A model generated the notes under the pieces. The model did not search any database, was not told the origin of the DNA, and saw only the letters and a list, made by a program, of their open reading frames with translations. From contig CAAFJI010000361.1 of NCBI GenBank assembly GCA_900763175.1, positions 1 through 12,218 on the forward strand: DNA of 12,218 nucleotides, given 5' to 3'. A program made the translations under genes and the position numbers. Positions 1 through 7,365 of this stretch are shown here, one piece after another. The DNA is from Lachnospiraceae bacterium. Lineage in GTDB: Bacteria > Bacillota > Clostridia > Lachnospirales > Lachnospiraceae. Within the stretch, counting starts at the first letter, position 1. Each line of letters opens with the position of its first letter.

Positions 1-1311
1 ATTTTGAAGTCCTGCACCAATCACACCAAATGTCAGCCAGAATACAAGTGCCATGATTGCAGCAAACATTGGAAGTGCCGTATAGCGGCCAGTCAATACT
101 GCATCGATTTTCCTACTTCTTTCGTGCTCTTTGCTTTCACCCGGCTTAATCACTGTCTGATCACACAGCTTTTGAATAAATGAAAAACGCATGTCTGCAA
201 TGGCTGCTGAGCGGTCAAGTCCACGCTCCTCTTCCATCTGCACAATGATATGCTCAATCATTTCCTTCTCGTTTTGCTCTAAGTTTAATGCCTGCTCAAC
301 AAGCTGATCGCCTTCAACAAGCTTACTTGCCGCAAAACGCACCGGAATACCTGCCCTAACGGCATGATCTTCGATCAGATGCATTATTGCATGAAGGCAG
401 CGATGAACTGCTCCGTTATGACTGTTTTCATCGCAAAAATCCTGTCGGCTTGGCTTTTCCTGATATTGCGCCACATGAATTGCATGGTTTATAAGCTCTG
501 TAATACCCTCATTTTTTGCTGCTGAGATTGGAACAACTGGAATACCAAGCATAGACTCCAATTTATTGATACGGACAGATCCGCCATTTCCGCGCATCTC
601 ATCCATCATATTGAGTGCAAGCACCATAGGCACATCAAGCTCCAAAAGCTGCATTGTCAGATACAGATTTCGCTCAATATTTGTGGCATCCACGATATTG
701 ATAATGCCAGTCGGCTTTTGCTTAATGATAAACTCTCTTGTCACAATCTCCTCACTGCTGTAGGGAGACATTGAGTAAATGCCAGGCAGATCCGTCACAA
801 GCGTATCAGGATGATTTCGAATCTGACCGTTTTTGCTGTCAACTGTCACGCCTGGAAAATTTCCAACGTGCTGGTTTGAACCAGTCAGCTGATTAAAAAG
901 TGTTGTCTTTCCGCAGTTTTGATTTCCTGCAAGAGCAAATGTCAATACTGTTCCCTTAGGAACTGGATGCTCATCTGCCTTTTGGTGGAAACGTCCGCCT
1001 TCACCAAGACCAGGATGCTCTGTCACAGCATTCTCATTGAAAATATTTTTTTTGCCCTTTTCATTTTTATCATCTGCCTTTGTCACAGAGGATTCATCAA
1101 TTAAAATCTTCTCTGCATCTGCCAGACGAAGAGTCAGCTCATATCCGTGGATTCTAAGCTCCATCGGGTCGCCCATAGGCGCCAGCTTAACCACCGTCAC
1201 CGAAACTCCGGGAATCACACCCATATCAAGAAAATGCTGCCGCAGCGCACCTTCTCCTCCAACAACGGTGACAACCGCTGTCTTTCCTATTTCAAGATCC
1301 TTAAGTGTCAT
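1..1311 (-). CDS. feoB: FeoA-FeoB fusion ferrous iron transporter, N-terminal 437 residues (cut by left edge)
   Basis: The reading frame is open from an ATG at 1311 to the window edge. Residues 1-71 look like a complete FeoA domain (small SH3-like fold). A charged linker of about 50 residues follows, then the FeoB GTPase domain. Its motifs are visible: G1 GNQNCGKTT (129-137), G2 GVTV (154-157), G3 DLPG (174-177), G4 NMMD (234-237) and G5 SAAK (263-266). The helical region after the G domain leads into the first predicted membrane helix at about 412-432; the remaining transmembrane core lies outside the window. FeoB imports Fe(II) across the cytoplasmic membrane, and FeoA is its small partner. 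Fusion of the two in one chain is known in some Firmicutes. The start is supported by AAAGGAAG about 9 nt upstream and by the match to FeoA beginnings. It appears to have its own promoter and is unrelated to the sugar locus to its right. Confidence 0.95.
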   Translation of the reverse strand, partial: MTLKDLEIGKTAVVTVVGGEGALRQHFLDMGVIPGVSVTVVKLAPMGDPMELRIHGYELTLRLADAEKILIDESSVTKADDKNEKGKKNIFNENAVTEHPGLGEGGRFHQKADEHPVPKGTVLTFALAGNQNCGKTTLFNQLTGSNQHVGNFPGVTVDSKNGQIRNHPDTLVTDLPGIYSMSPYSSEEIVTREFIIKQKPTGIINIVDATNIERNLYLTMQLLELDVPMVLALNMMDEMRGNGGSVRINKLESMLGIPVVPISAAKNEGITELINHAIHVAQYQEKPSRQDFCDENSHNGAVHRCLHAIMHLIEDHAVRAGIPVRFAASKLVEGDQLVEQALNLEQNEKEMIEHIIVQMEEERGLDRSAAIADMRFSFIQKLCDQTVIKPGESKEHERSRKIDAVLTGRYTALPMFAAIMALVFWLTFGVIGAGLQN

Positions 1312-1364
1312 ATTATGTCACTTCCTTTGTGAATATATCGACTTTGATGTCTTTTTCAGAAGCC

Positions 1365-1393
1365 ATTATAGCAATTCACGATGGATTTGAAAA
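1365..1393 (-). promoter_or_regulatory. Predicted sigma-A promoter of feoAB
   Basis: On the minus strand a perfect TATAAT (1365-1370) is preceded by TG one base upstream, an extended -10 element. It lies 17 bp from a TTTTCA -35 hexamer (1388-1393; four of six match TTGACA). It sits 53 bp upstream of the feoAB ATG, a sensible distance for a short leader with the AAAGGAAG ribosome binding site. It is the best-looking promoter in the window. Confidence 0.65.
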
Positions 1394-1415
1394 TAGTTAT
1401 TGAAAATATTTTTCA
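1388..1415 (-). promoter_or_regulatory. Fur-like operator candidate at the feoAB promoter
   Basis: The minus strand carries the 15-bp interrupted palindrome TGAAAAATATTTTCA (1401-1415). It matches 11 of the 14 specified positions of the classical 7-1-7 Fur box TGATAATNATTATCA. On the plus strand TGAAAATA occurs twice, at 1388-1395 and 1401-1408, 13 bp apart, so half-site-like sequence extends over the -35 hexamer. Iron repression of feo genes by Fur is well established, and the position is right for repression. The region is AT-rich, which raises the chance of an accidental match, and a DtxR-type regulator is an alternative. Confidence 0.4.
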
Positions 1416-1416
1416 T

Positions 1417-1506
1417 TTATAGCTTACTTAGCTCAATCAAAATCTGCGTCACCTGAGAAATTTCTGAAAGATTTGTATATTCTCTGCAGCTATGCACCTG
1501 ATTCAT
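1417..1506 (-). pseudogene. Possible C-terminal remnant of a decayed gene (M20 peptidase-like tail)
   Basis: A 29-codon minus-strand frame ends in TAA at 1417-1419. It reads like the end of a real protein: a segment with HSCREYT is followed by an amphipathic helix (SEISQVTQILIELSKL). The frame continues only five codons before the ATG to a stop, and the ATG has no ribosome binding site. The His-x-x-x-Glu-Tyr pattern followed by a helix resembles the C-terminus of M20-family metallopeptidases, but this is from memory of the family pattern only. It could also be a chance reading frame. Confidence 0.22.
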
Positions 1507-1523
1507 GGAAGTGGCGATAAGTT

Positions 1524-1541
1524 AGTAACTCGTGAGTTACT
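1524..1541. repeat. 18-bp palindrome with 8-bp arms (operator-like)
   Basis: AGTAACTC and GAGTTACT (1524-1531 and 1534-1541) form a perfect inverted repeat around a 2-bp centre. The tight centre makes an RNA hairpin unlikely, so a dimeric DNA-binding protein site (MarR/HxlR/TetR class geometry) is more plausible. It lies about 130 bp upstream of the feoAB -35 hexamer, outside the core promoter. No function is assigned. Confidence 0.45.
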
Positions 1542-1647
1542 TCCCTACAAGTACATTAAATCAGATAGCATTCAAAGTCAAGTTCTTAATCATTTAAAGT
1601 TTCGAGCCACAGAAACAATAAATGAGCCACCATCCCTGTCACCATGG

Positions 1648-2949
1648 CTACTCCGGCAGATAACCGCCTCTTTTTCTTAATTCCTGACGTAAAGAAGAAA
1701 CTGAAACTGCTCGCACGTTGCTGTCTTTCGAAAAAGCTGCTGCTGCTCCTGCTGCCATGCCGGTGATAAAACAGCAAGGCATCACACGAGTCGATCCATT
1801 CATTTCACGGCTGGTACTGATACAACGCCCCGCCACTAAAAGGTTCTCTGTATTCTTAGGAAGTAGGCAGCGATACGGAATTCCATAACTATTTCCTTTT
1901 CCATAGCCCTTTGTATAGTCTTCCTCATACTTTGTTTTTGCAGCTCCAGGTTCAAGCGGATGCAGATCGATCGGGTAGCAATACCGTCCGATCTCATCCT
2001 CAAAGGAAGCTCTTTTTTCGTAATCCTGTGCATTTAAGACATACTCGCCAAGGATTCTTCTGGTTTCACGAATACCAAGATTTGCTCCTGTAGAAACAAG
2101 AAAGGCCTTTTCATATCCTTCCAGATAATGTGTATAATAATATTCATATTCTGGCATTCGCTTGCGAGCATCCAGAATTCCTCTTGTCAGATCTTCCTCC
2201 TTCGTGCCATCCACACCAAATACATGGCCGATATTTCCGCCGCCCATATCCTCTGGCATTCGCCACATACCTGGCAAGCTTGTATCCTTCACACTGAACA
2301 CGCCATCTGCAAAAGCTTGAGAAAGCTTACGGTTATCTGGATCAAGACCGACTTCTACAATTGCACGATTCCAATCAATATTGGTCCAAAGGCTGCACAG
2401 AGTAGCTGGCATCATACGTCCCCTCTCATCTCCCTTTTCCCAAGGTGCTCCTGCCATTACAGATAACGTTCCATCTCCTGTACAATCAATATACGTTTTT
2501 GCCTTTACCGCAAACAGACTTTCATGTCCCTGAAAAATTACGGCACGGATTATTCCGTCCATCACCTTTACATCCACAAGACTGGTATCAAACAAAAAGT
2601 CTGCGCCACTTTCCACCATCATATCGTCATAAATTCGCTTCAGTTTTTCAGTCTGAATCGAATATTCAATAATTGTATCGTCCTGTTCTGGTCCATACAG
2701 CGCTTCAAATACTTCTCTTCCTATGCCTCCTGCCAGAAAATGCTCTCCATCCGAAAAGCGCATAAAGGCTGGCACACTCGATAAGGTAGCTGCTCCACCA
2801 AAGCACTGCTGTTTCTCTGCCAGAAACACTTTTGCTCCCATGCGGGCAGCCGTGACAGCTGCCGCAATACCCGCTGGACCACCTCCTACAACACATACAT
2901 CCACTTCTTTTGTGACAGGGATGCTACGCTTCCATTCTATTTCCTGCAT
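1648..2949 (-). CDS. FAD-dependent oxidoreductase of the FAD_oxidored (PF12831-like) family
   Basis: This 433-residue cytoplasmic flavoprotein has no signal peptide. An N-terminal Rossmann dinucleotide fold shows VGGGPAG (21-27) and an acidic residue at the end of the second strand (E45) for the FAD ribose. FGGAATLS (50-57) and DCTGDG (155-160) follow. The C-terminal FAD segment has NLLVAGRCIS (369-378) and GMAAGAAAA (397-405). ETRRILG (295-301) is typical of this family. Related proteins are common in bacterial glycan-degradation loci, but their reactions are mostly unknown; oxidation of a sugar or sugar acid is an inference from context. The start is firm: AAAGGAG lies 10 nt upstream of ATG and overlaps the stop codon of the upstream gene, leaving only 7 bp between them, so translation is probably coupled. 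It appears to be the last gene of its operon. Confidence 0.9.
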   Translation of the reverse strand: MQEIEWKRSIPVTKEVDVCVVGGGPAGIAAAVTAARMGAKVFLAEKQQCFGGAATLSSVPAFMRFSDGEHFLAGGIGREVFEALYGPEQDDTIIEYSIQTEKLKRIYDDMMVESGADFLFDTSLVDVKVMDGIIRAVIFQGHESLFAVKAKTYIDCTGDGTLSVMAGAPWEKGDERGRMMPATLCSLWTNIDWNRAIVEVGLDPDNRKLSQAFADGVFSVKDTSLPGMWRMPEDMGGGNIGHVFGVDGTKEEDLTRGILDARKRMPEYEYYYTHYLEGYEKAFLVSTGANLGIRETRRILGEYVLNAQDYEKRASFEDEIGRYCYPIDLHPLEPGAAKTKYEEDYTKGYGKGNSYGIPYRCLLPKNTENLLVAGRCISTSREMNGSTRVMPCCFITGMAAGAAAAFSKDSNVRAVSVSSLRQELRKRGGYLPE

Positions 2950-2956
2950 AACGAAA

Positions 2957-3907
2957 TCACTCCTTTATTTTTGCTGGGAAAGGATTCTCGATTATCACTC
3001 TTCCCTCTGCTGTATCGCCTACTCCGCTGTATAAATCATAACGCCCATCGTCACGTTTTACAATACCTGAAGTAAAGGCGCAATCTGCCAGGTTTGGCTT
3101 CTTGCCTTCCCCTGTTGGATAGCTTTTTCTTGTTCCAATCATTTTGAGATCGGATACCTGAAAGGTTTCCGGATCAAACACAAAAGCAATATTCGTATAT
3201 ACTAGCTGATTGATTGTACCGTCAAATTCATTATAGCATCCATGACCAATGACACCTATTTTGCCATTTTCCAGAAGCAGACACTGATTGCAACCGCCCC
3301 ATTCATCCCTTCCAAATACGCCTTCAATCGCAGTGGCCCGTTCCACCACATCAGCGTCTAACTCGTTTATACTATTTAATACCGTAAAACCAATTACCGC
3401 CTCACTTCCATATTTTTTTCGAATCTCTTCTCCCCTTGGTCTGGAGAAAACGCCCAACTTTCCGTCTGGCAGCTGTACATAGCGTATATCCTTCATCTGT
3501 TGAGGACCAGTGGTAAAGTAATACAGATTAAATAAATTGGTGCCTTTATAAAACACACCACAAAAACCTGACAGCTTTCCTCTGGAGAAATCTACTCTGG
3601 TTCCTCCAAGCACAAGTTCGCCATTTATCCTTACCACAAAAGGATCCTCTAACTGATACATCATCGTATCTTTTACTCGCTCCCACACATCCTCTGCTTT
3701 TTTTGAAAAAAGGCACACTGTAGAAGTTGCCCACTCATTGCGGCGCTCCACCCTGCCGAAAATATACTCTTTTCCTTCATACATAAATGGAACAGACGTA
3801 TTGTAAACATCATAGCCTTCCACTCCCTCAAATGTAAGAAGTATTCCCTGTTCCTGTTTTTCTGCTCTCTCCTGCTCAAATTTCTCACGCAATTCCCGAA
3901 TACTCAT
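2957..3907 (-). CDS. DUF1861-like five-bladed beta-propeller protein, putative glycosidase or phosphorylase relative
   Basis: From the chosen start this is a 316-residue cytoplasmic protein. Its pattern fits the DUF1861 family, which I place near the GH43/GH32/GH130 beta-propeller group. It has NTSVPF and GRVERRNEW near the N-terminus, a LEDPF segment (86-90) like the EDP/RDP signature of propeller glycosidases, GELVLGGTRV soon after, and a C-terminal DLYSGVGDTAEGRV stretch (291-304) resembling the last blade of GH130 enzymes. The family's activity is not established to my knowledge; a role on oligosaccharides produced by the neighbouring enzymes is inference. An upstream in-frame GTG at 3922 would add five residues, but GGAGG lies inside that extension, 8 nt before the ATG at 3907, so the ATG is preferred. 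It is immediately followed by, and coupled to, the FAD oxidoreductase gene. Confidence 0.8.
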   Translation of the reverse strand: MSIRELREKFEQERAEKQEQGILLTFEGVEGYDVYNTSVPFMYEGKEYIFGRVERRNEWATSTVCLFSKKAEDVWERVKDTMMYQLEDPFVVRINGELVLGGTRVDFSRGKLSGFCGVFYKGTNLFNLYYFTTGPQQMKDIRYVQLPDGKLGVFSRPRGEEIRKKYGSEAVIGFTVLNSINELDADVVERATAIEGVFGRDEWGGCNQCLLLENGKIGVIGHGCYNEFDGTINQLVYTNIAFVFDPETFQVSDLKMIGTRKSYPTGEGKKPNLADCAFTSGIVKRDDGRYDLYSGVGDTAEGRVIIENPFPAKIKE

Positions 3908-4064
3908 TTTGTTTTCCTCCACATTTCACACCCATCAATTTATCACTTTCAAAATAATTATAGTAATTCAAAGTTCTATTCGCATTTTTATCACTGTAGA
4001 ATTATAAACTGGCTTTGTTTCAAAAGAAGGCGCTTAGCTTAGCATAATCCATTTTTCACTTTTC
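3908..4064. promoter_or_regulatory. 157-bp AT-rich gap, possible secondary promoter region for the propeller-oxidoreductase pair
   Basis: The gap separates the regulator gene from the propeller gene and is much longer than the other enzyme-gene gaps. The minus strand has two perfect TATAAT hexamers (3957-3962 and 4001-4006), but neither has a good -35 hexamer at 16-18 bp. A 9-bp direct repeat, TTTATCACT on the plus strand (3939-3947 and 3987-3995), flanks the first hexamer and could be an operator. No rho-independent terminator is obvious after the regulator gene. The promoter call is weak and rests on composition and position. Confidence 0.3.
3916..3920 (-). promoter_or_regulatory. Ribosome binding site that fixes the start of the propeller gene
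   Basis: GGAGG on the minus strand is followed by 8 nt and then the ATG at 3907. It falls within the first codons of the longer GTG-started frame (3922), which has no Shine-Dalgarno of its own. This argues that the longer start is not used. Confidence 0.75.
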
Positions 4065-5051
4065 TTAAATTTCATTTAATAAAATTTCTCCCTCGCCGCT
4101 TTGCGGCTTTTCGATTTTGGATATGACCTTCATCTCAATCGCCTGGGCATAATCTCCGAATTTTTCTCCAAACAGATTCATTCCCCCTGCATGAACAGCG
4201 TCAGGCTTTACGCCCAGCTTAAAGCTGATACAATTTTTCTTATCCAGTTCCAAATCTTTCAAGGTCAGGTTTGAGCACTTCATATCGTTCTCATAGCACC
4301 CTGTATCCGTAATTCTAACCTCCTTGTACAGACCGTACTGGGTCAGTGTATCGCCCCACCACTCTGGATTTAAACGACCTCTTCTGCCTCCAAAATCTCC
4401 TGGTATCGTCATAGTAGCGATTTCCTCTCCATTTATCCAAACGGTAATATCTGAAGGCCAGTCATTTTGATATCCCGGTGCTTCCGAGCACACCTCAAAA
4501 GAAAAGGAAACCTCATGGTTCTGCCCACTTTTCAAAAAATAGGTAGGAAAACGATATTCCACAAATCCAGTTTCAAACCACAAAAGCTGCGCTTCCCCAC
4601 GGTTCTGCCAATAAAAGCTGGAGGCCATATCTTCGATTCCCAGATAGCCATTCTCGGTAACAATACCACAATCGCCATTGATCTCACAGTCAAAATAGTT
4701 GCCGATCGGCATGGCATACCGAAATACCTTACTGCTGTCACTCTCTTCTTTGTGCTTAAATGCATTTAGATAAATATCCTCAAAGGAAATGCCGCATACC
4801 TTTTGCATTCCTCTCACGCCAGGACGTTCCACAACTGAAATCATCCCTGCTTCCTCTAAAACCTTCACATGCAACGCTGCAGACGACTGGGGAATTCCAA
4901 ACTGGGCCGCAATCTCATTGATATTTGCTGACCTTTCTATCAAAAATTTCAATATTTGCAAACGCATCTCCGATGACAATGCCTTTCCCACCAGCGCTGT
5001 TTGTGACAAATTATTCAAATCCAATGAAATTCTTTTTTTACTTGTTTTCAT
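4065..5051 (-). CDS. ArsR-type winged-helix regulator with a large beta-rich C-terminal sensor domain
   Basis: From the preferred ATG at 5051 this is a 328-residue cytoplasmic protein. Residues about 15-85 form an ArsR-like winged helix: KALSSEMRLQILKFL (23-37), then INEIAAQFGIPQSSAALHVK (44-63) as the helix-turn-helix, then a wing. There is no ELCVCD-type metal site, so it is not a classical metal sensor. Residues about 105-315 look like a beta-sandwich, with ITVWINGEE (202-210), a Gly/Arg-rich loop GDFGGRRGR (218-226) and EWWGDTLTQYG (230-240). Plain ArsR proteins are about 100 residues, so the extra 200 or more probably bind a ligand, likely a sugar given the surrounding genes (inference). 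A longer start at 5084 lacks a ribosome binding site, whereas AGAGG lies 8 nt before the ATG at 5051. It follows the GH105 gene in the same direction and may regulate this locus. Confidence 0.82.
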   Translation of the reverse strand: MKTSKKRISLDLNNLSQTALVGKALSSEMRLQILKFLIERSANINEIAAQFGIPQSSAALHVKVLEEAGMISVVERPGVRGMQKVCGISFEDIYLNAFKHKEESDSSKVFRYAMPIGNYFDCEINGDCGIVTENGYLGIEDMASSFYWQNRGEAQLLWFETGFVEYRFPTYFLKSGQNHEVSFSFEVCSEAPGYQNDWPSDITVWINGEEIATMTIPGDFGGRRGRLNPEWWGDTLTQYGLYKEVRITDTGCYENDMKCSNLTLKDLELDKKNCISFKLGVKPDAVHAGGMNLFGEKFGDYAQAIEMKVISKIEKPQSGEGEILLNEI

Positions 5052-5059
5052 CCCCGTTT

Positions 5060-5064
5060 CCTCT
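5060..5064 (-). promoter_or_regulatory. Ribosome binding site that fixes the start of the regulator gene
   Basis: AGAGG on the minus strand is 8 nt before the ATG at 5051. The in-frame ATG at 5084 is preceded only by an A-rich stretch without a Shine-Dalgarno core, so the 11-residue longer form is less likely. Confidence 0.65.
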
Positions 5065-5109
5065 CTTCCCCAGAATTCTGTCATTTCTTTTTAGTTTAGT
5101 TGATCCCTG

Positions 5110-7338
5110 TCAATTTGTCAAACCATAGTTGATCATTTCCACCGCTGCCATCATGACAATTCCAGTTCCATGATCGTCGTTTTTCTTGGCAGGTAATTGC
5201 TTATAATAAATGGATTCCTTTGCACAGCCAGAGCCTAAGCACACGCCATACACATCACCCACGGCATCTACCGAATGCTTTAAAAGTGCCGTCCATGCCT
5301 TCTGAATACATGGCAAATAACGCTCTTTGTCTAGCCATCCTTTTCCGACACCACGAGACATACTGAGTAAAAACATTGCGGTACAGGATGTCTCCAGATA
5401 CGAATCGGCCTCATTTAACACCTGATGCCACATACCAGTCTCATCCTGACACGCCTTAACGCCCTCCATATACTCCTGGAATAGCGTAAGTTCCTCCTGC
5501 CAGTATGGATTTTCCTTTGGAAGTAAGGTCAATATCTCCGTGAGCGTTACTGCAATCCAACCATTTCCTCGTCCCCAAGGAATACCACTCATCTGTTCTT
5601 CCTCTGGGAAATAGATATGGGAAAACAATTTTTCATTTTCCATCCAAAGACGCTTTTTAAAGCCTGCCACCTGACGATGAACCTGCTCCTCATACGTCTT
5701 ATCTCCAGTAAGGCGATATAGTCTTGCCAGAAATGGACAGCTCATATACAAATCATCGGCCCACATCGTCTTTACTCTGAAATACGTGCCGTCCGGAAAT
5801 GTCGGAATATGTGTCATAACCGCATTTCCCACTGCATGAATTACCGGGAGCAATTTTGGATTTCCAGTTATCTCATACGTCTCAATCAGCGAAACACCTA
5901 TCGTACCGCATGCATCCAGATCGGGAAGTCCCCACGCTCTTGGCGTTAACGTCGGATCACCAAATTGTTCCTTGTCCCAGTCTTTATAATAGAAGTAATC
6001 GGCCATTGTCTGAATGCTGTCCAGATAATAGTCAAGCTGCTCTCTGTTTCCAGTCAGCTTTGCCGCATACATCAATCCATGAAGTCCCACCTGCACAGCA
6101 TAAAACCACTGTCCAAAGAAAATGCCATCCCGGTACGGACGAATATAAGTCTCTCTTTGAGGCATACGCCAAAATCCATGCTCATAATTGCCTAATGGAT
6201 ACGGCCGCTCAAACTGGATTTCCTGCTCCGGTGCAAATGGAATAAAAAGTGGATCTCCAATCTCTGTCACATAAGGGCCCGTTACAAGAAAGCGGGCTGG
6301 TCCCATTCCTCCTGCCTGTACGAACGGAACACAATTGACCTCTTCCCCTTTTTGATCACATACCGAGCCTTCCATCCACCAGCTCTGACCAGTTCGAAGA
6401 AGCTTTGCCAAAATTGAAATTCTCTTGCCCGTTCCAATCAGAGACAGTTCTGTCTTTTTTCCCTCTGCAATTTCATAGACTTTTCCGTCTATAAAAACAC
6501 GCATGCGGCCGGTCGCTTGAAGCTGCAATGTATAGGACTCACCTTCTTTGCTCTCCACATACGTAAGTGCATAGGCACAGCCCTTGCGATCGTCATATAC
6601 CTCCTCAAAATCCACTCTTCTTCCCAGACACGTTTCATTCCATTTTGGCGCCCACTCAATGCAGCTTCCATCCGGCAAAGTAAGCTGATCACGATACCCC
6701 ACTCTACCGCTTTCAACGGCTTCTTCTGCTTTTTTCGTGTCTTCTTCCGCCGGGAACGGACCAATATGTGCAAACCCTTCCATTCCCTTTGTCTCCTCAA
6801 ATGGAAGCATTGGACGAACCGATAACAGGTAATCTCTGGTCCAGCGGAATGGATATCTCGGATACGCAATGTAAAGCAAAAGTCCCCAGTTTTGTTCATT
6901 TTTTGTGCATTTCATCAAGAGCTCATTATCGCCCTCATGCAAGAAGACCTCCACAATTGTGTACTCGGATTCCTTTTTCACCTCACATAATGGCTTTTCC
7001 AGTGTATTGTTCTGATAAACCTCTTTTCCATTCAGCCAGATGCAGGCATTACCAGCAATGGTAAGCGCTGCCTCACAATCCCGATCAGCCCACGCGTTGG
7101 TCTTAATATACGCGCAATCTCCTGTCTTTGCATCTGAATACCGATAATTTAAATCTAACTCTGCCATCTGAGAAATCGCTGTCAATGCCATATGCTCCTG
7201 CTTAAAGTATGGACGCAGTGTCAGCTCCACACGCGCCCTATGCGTTAGCATTCTCTCACTGATCAGCTGAATGGCTTCCTCTGGTTTTCGAAACCCTTTT
7301 TCATATGCAGAGTCCTTTTCCTTAAGAACCTCATTCAT
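5110..7338 (-). CDS. GH105 unsaturated uronyl hydrolase with a long N-terminal extension
   Basis: The catalytic domain of this 742-residue protein fills about residues 375-742 and matches GH105 (YteR/YesR type (alpha/alpha)6 barrel). Visible signatures are TMWADDLYM (524-532, with the conserved Asp pair), PWGRGNGW (587-594), DETGMWHQV (632-640), LETSCTAMFLLSM (648-660) and a C-terminal HGTGIVMMA (723-731). GH105 enzymes hydrate the double bond of 4,5-unsaturated uronic acid at a non-reducing end, releasing it from oligosaccharides made by lyases. The first 370 residues are unusual for the family, whose members are about 350-400 residues. They look like two beta-sandwich modules (about 85-160, with IWLNGKEVY at 100-108, and about 245-345). 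No signal peptide is present, so it acts in the cytoplasm. A GGAAGG-like Shine-Dalgarno lies 13 nt upstream of the ATG, a longish spacing. It follows the lyase-like gene by 27 bp. Confidence 0.9.
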   Translation of the reverse strand: MNEVLKEKDSAYEKGFRKPEEAIQLISERMLTHRARVELTLRPYFKQEHMALTAISQMAELDLNYRYSDAKTGDCAYIKTNAWADRDCEAALTIAGNACIWLNGKEVYQNNTLEKPLCEVKKESEYTIVEVFLHEGDNELLMKCTKNEQNWGLLLYIAYPRYPFRWTRDYLLSVRPMLPFEETKGMEGFAHIGPFPAEEDTKKAEEAVESGRVGYRDQLTLPDGSCIEWAPKWNETCLGRRVDFEEVYDDRKGCAYALTYVESKEGESYTLQLQATGRMRVFIDGKVYEIAEGKKTELSLIGTGKRISILAKLLRTGQSWWMEGSVCDQKGEEVNCVPFVQAGGMGPARFLVTGPYVTEIGDPLFIPFAPEQEIQFERPYPLGNYEHGFWRMPQRETYIRPYRDGIFFGQWFYAVQVGLHGLMYAAKLTGNREQLDYYLDSIQTMADYFYYKDWDKEQFGDPTLTPRAWGLPDLDACGTIGVSLIETYEITGNPKLLPVIHAVGNAVMTHIPTFPDGTYFRVKTMWADDLYMSCPFLARLYRLTGDKTYEEQVHRQVAGFKKRLWMENEKLFSHIYFPEEEQMSGIPWGRGNGWIAVTLTEILTLLPKENPYWQEELTLFQEYMEGVKACQDETGMWHQVLNEADSYLETSCTAMFLLSMSRGVGKGWLDKERYLPCIQKAWTALLKHSVDAVGDVYGVCLGSGCAKESIYYKQLPAKKNDDHGTGIVMMAAVEMINYGLTN

Positions 7339-7365
7339 ATTTTTCTATTTTCCTTCCTTGCACTT

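Larger units (their letters stand above)
1312..1647. other. 336-bp intergenic region between the oxidoreductase gene and feoAB
   Basis: No convincing complete gene is seen here. The left part holds the feoAB promoter and Fur-like box. The middle holds a 29-codon minus-strand frame that may be the tail of a decayed gene (1417-1506) and, just upstream of it, an 18-bp palindrome (1524-1541). The right part (about 1545-1647) is AT-rich, and I see no clear terminator for the oxidoreductase gene. The region separates two unrelated transcription units and may be a site of past gene loss. Confidence 0.6.

Noticed and set aside
1037..1390. Plus-strand open frame of 117 codons.
   Set aside because: It lies over the feoAB coding sequence and promoter on the other strand, has no ribosome binding site and no recognisable protein features; it is a shadow of the real gene.
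1615..1660. Possible terminator hairpin after the oxidoreductase gene (AGCCA ... TGGCT on the minus strand).
   Set aside because: The stem is only about five base pairs with a loop of more than 10 nt and no clean T-run, so it is not a credible terminator.
5856..6245. Plus-strand open frame of 129 codons inside the GH105 gene.
   Set aside because: It is antisense to the highly conserved catalytic domain, has no Shine-Dalgarno sequence, and its composition looks like reverse-complement coding sequence.
6489..6899. Minus-strand open frame of 136 codons inside the GH105 gene in another frame.
   Set aside because: It overlaps the extension of the GH105 frame, which has a continuous protein-like sequence; the alternative frame is rich in Arg and Cys and lacks a start signal.
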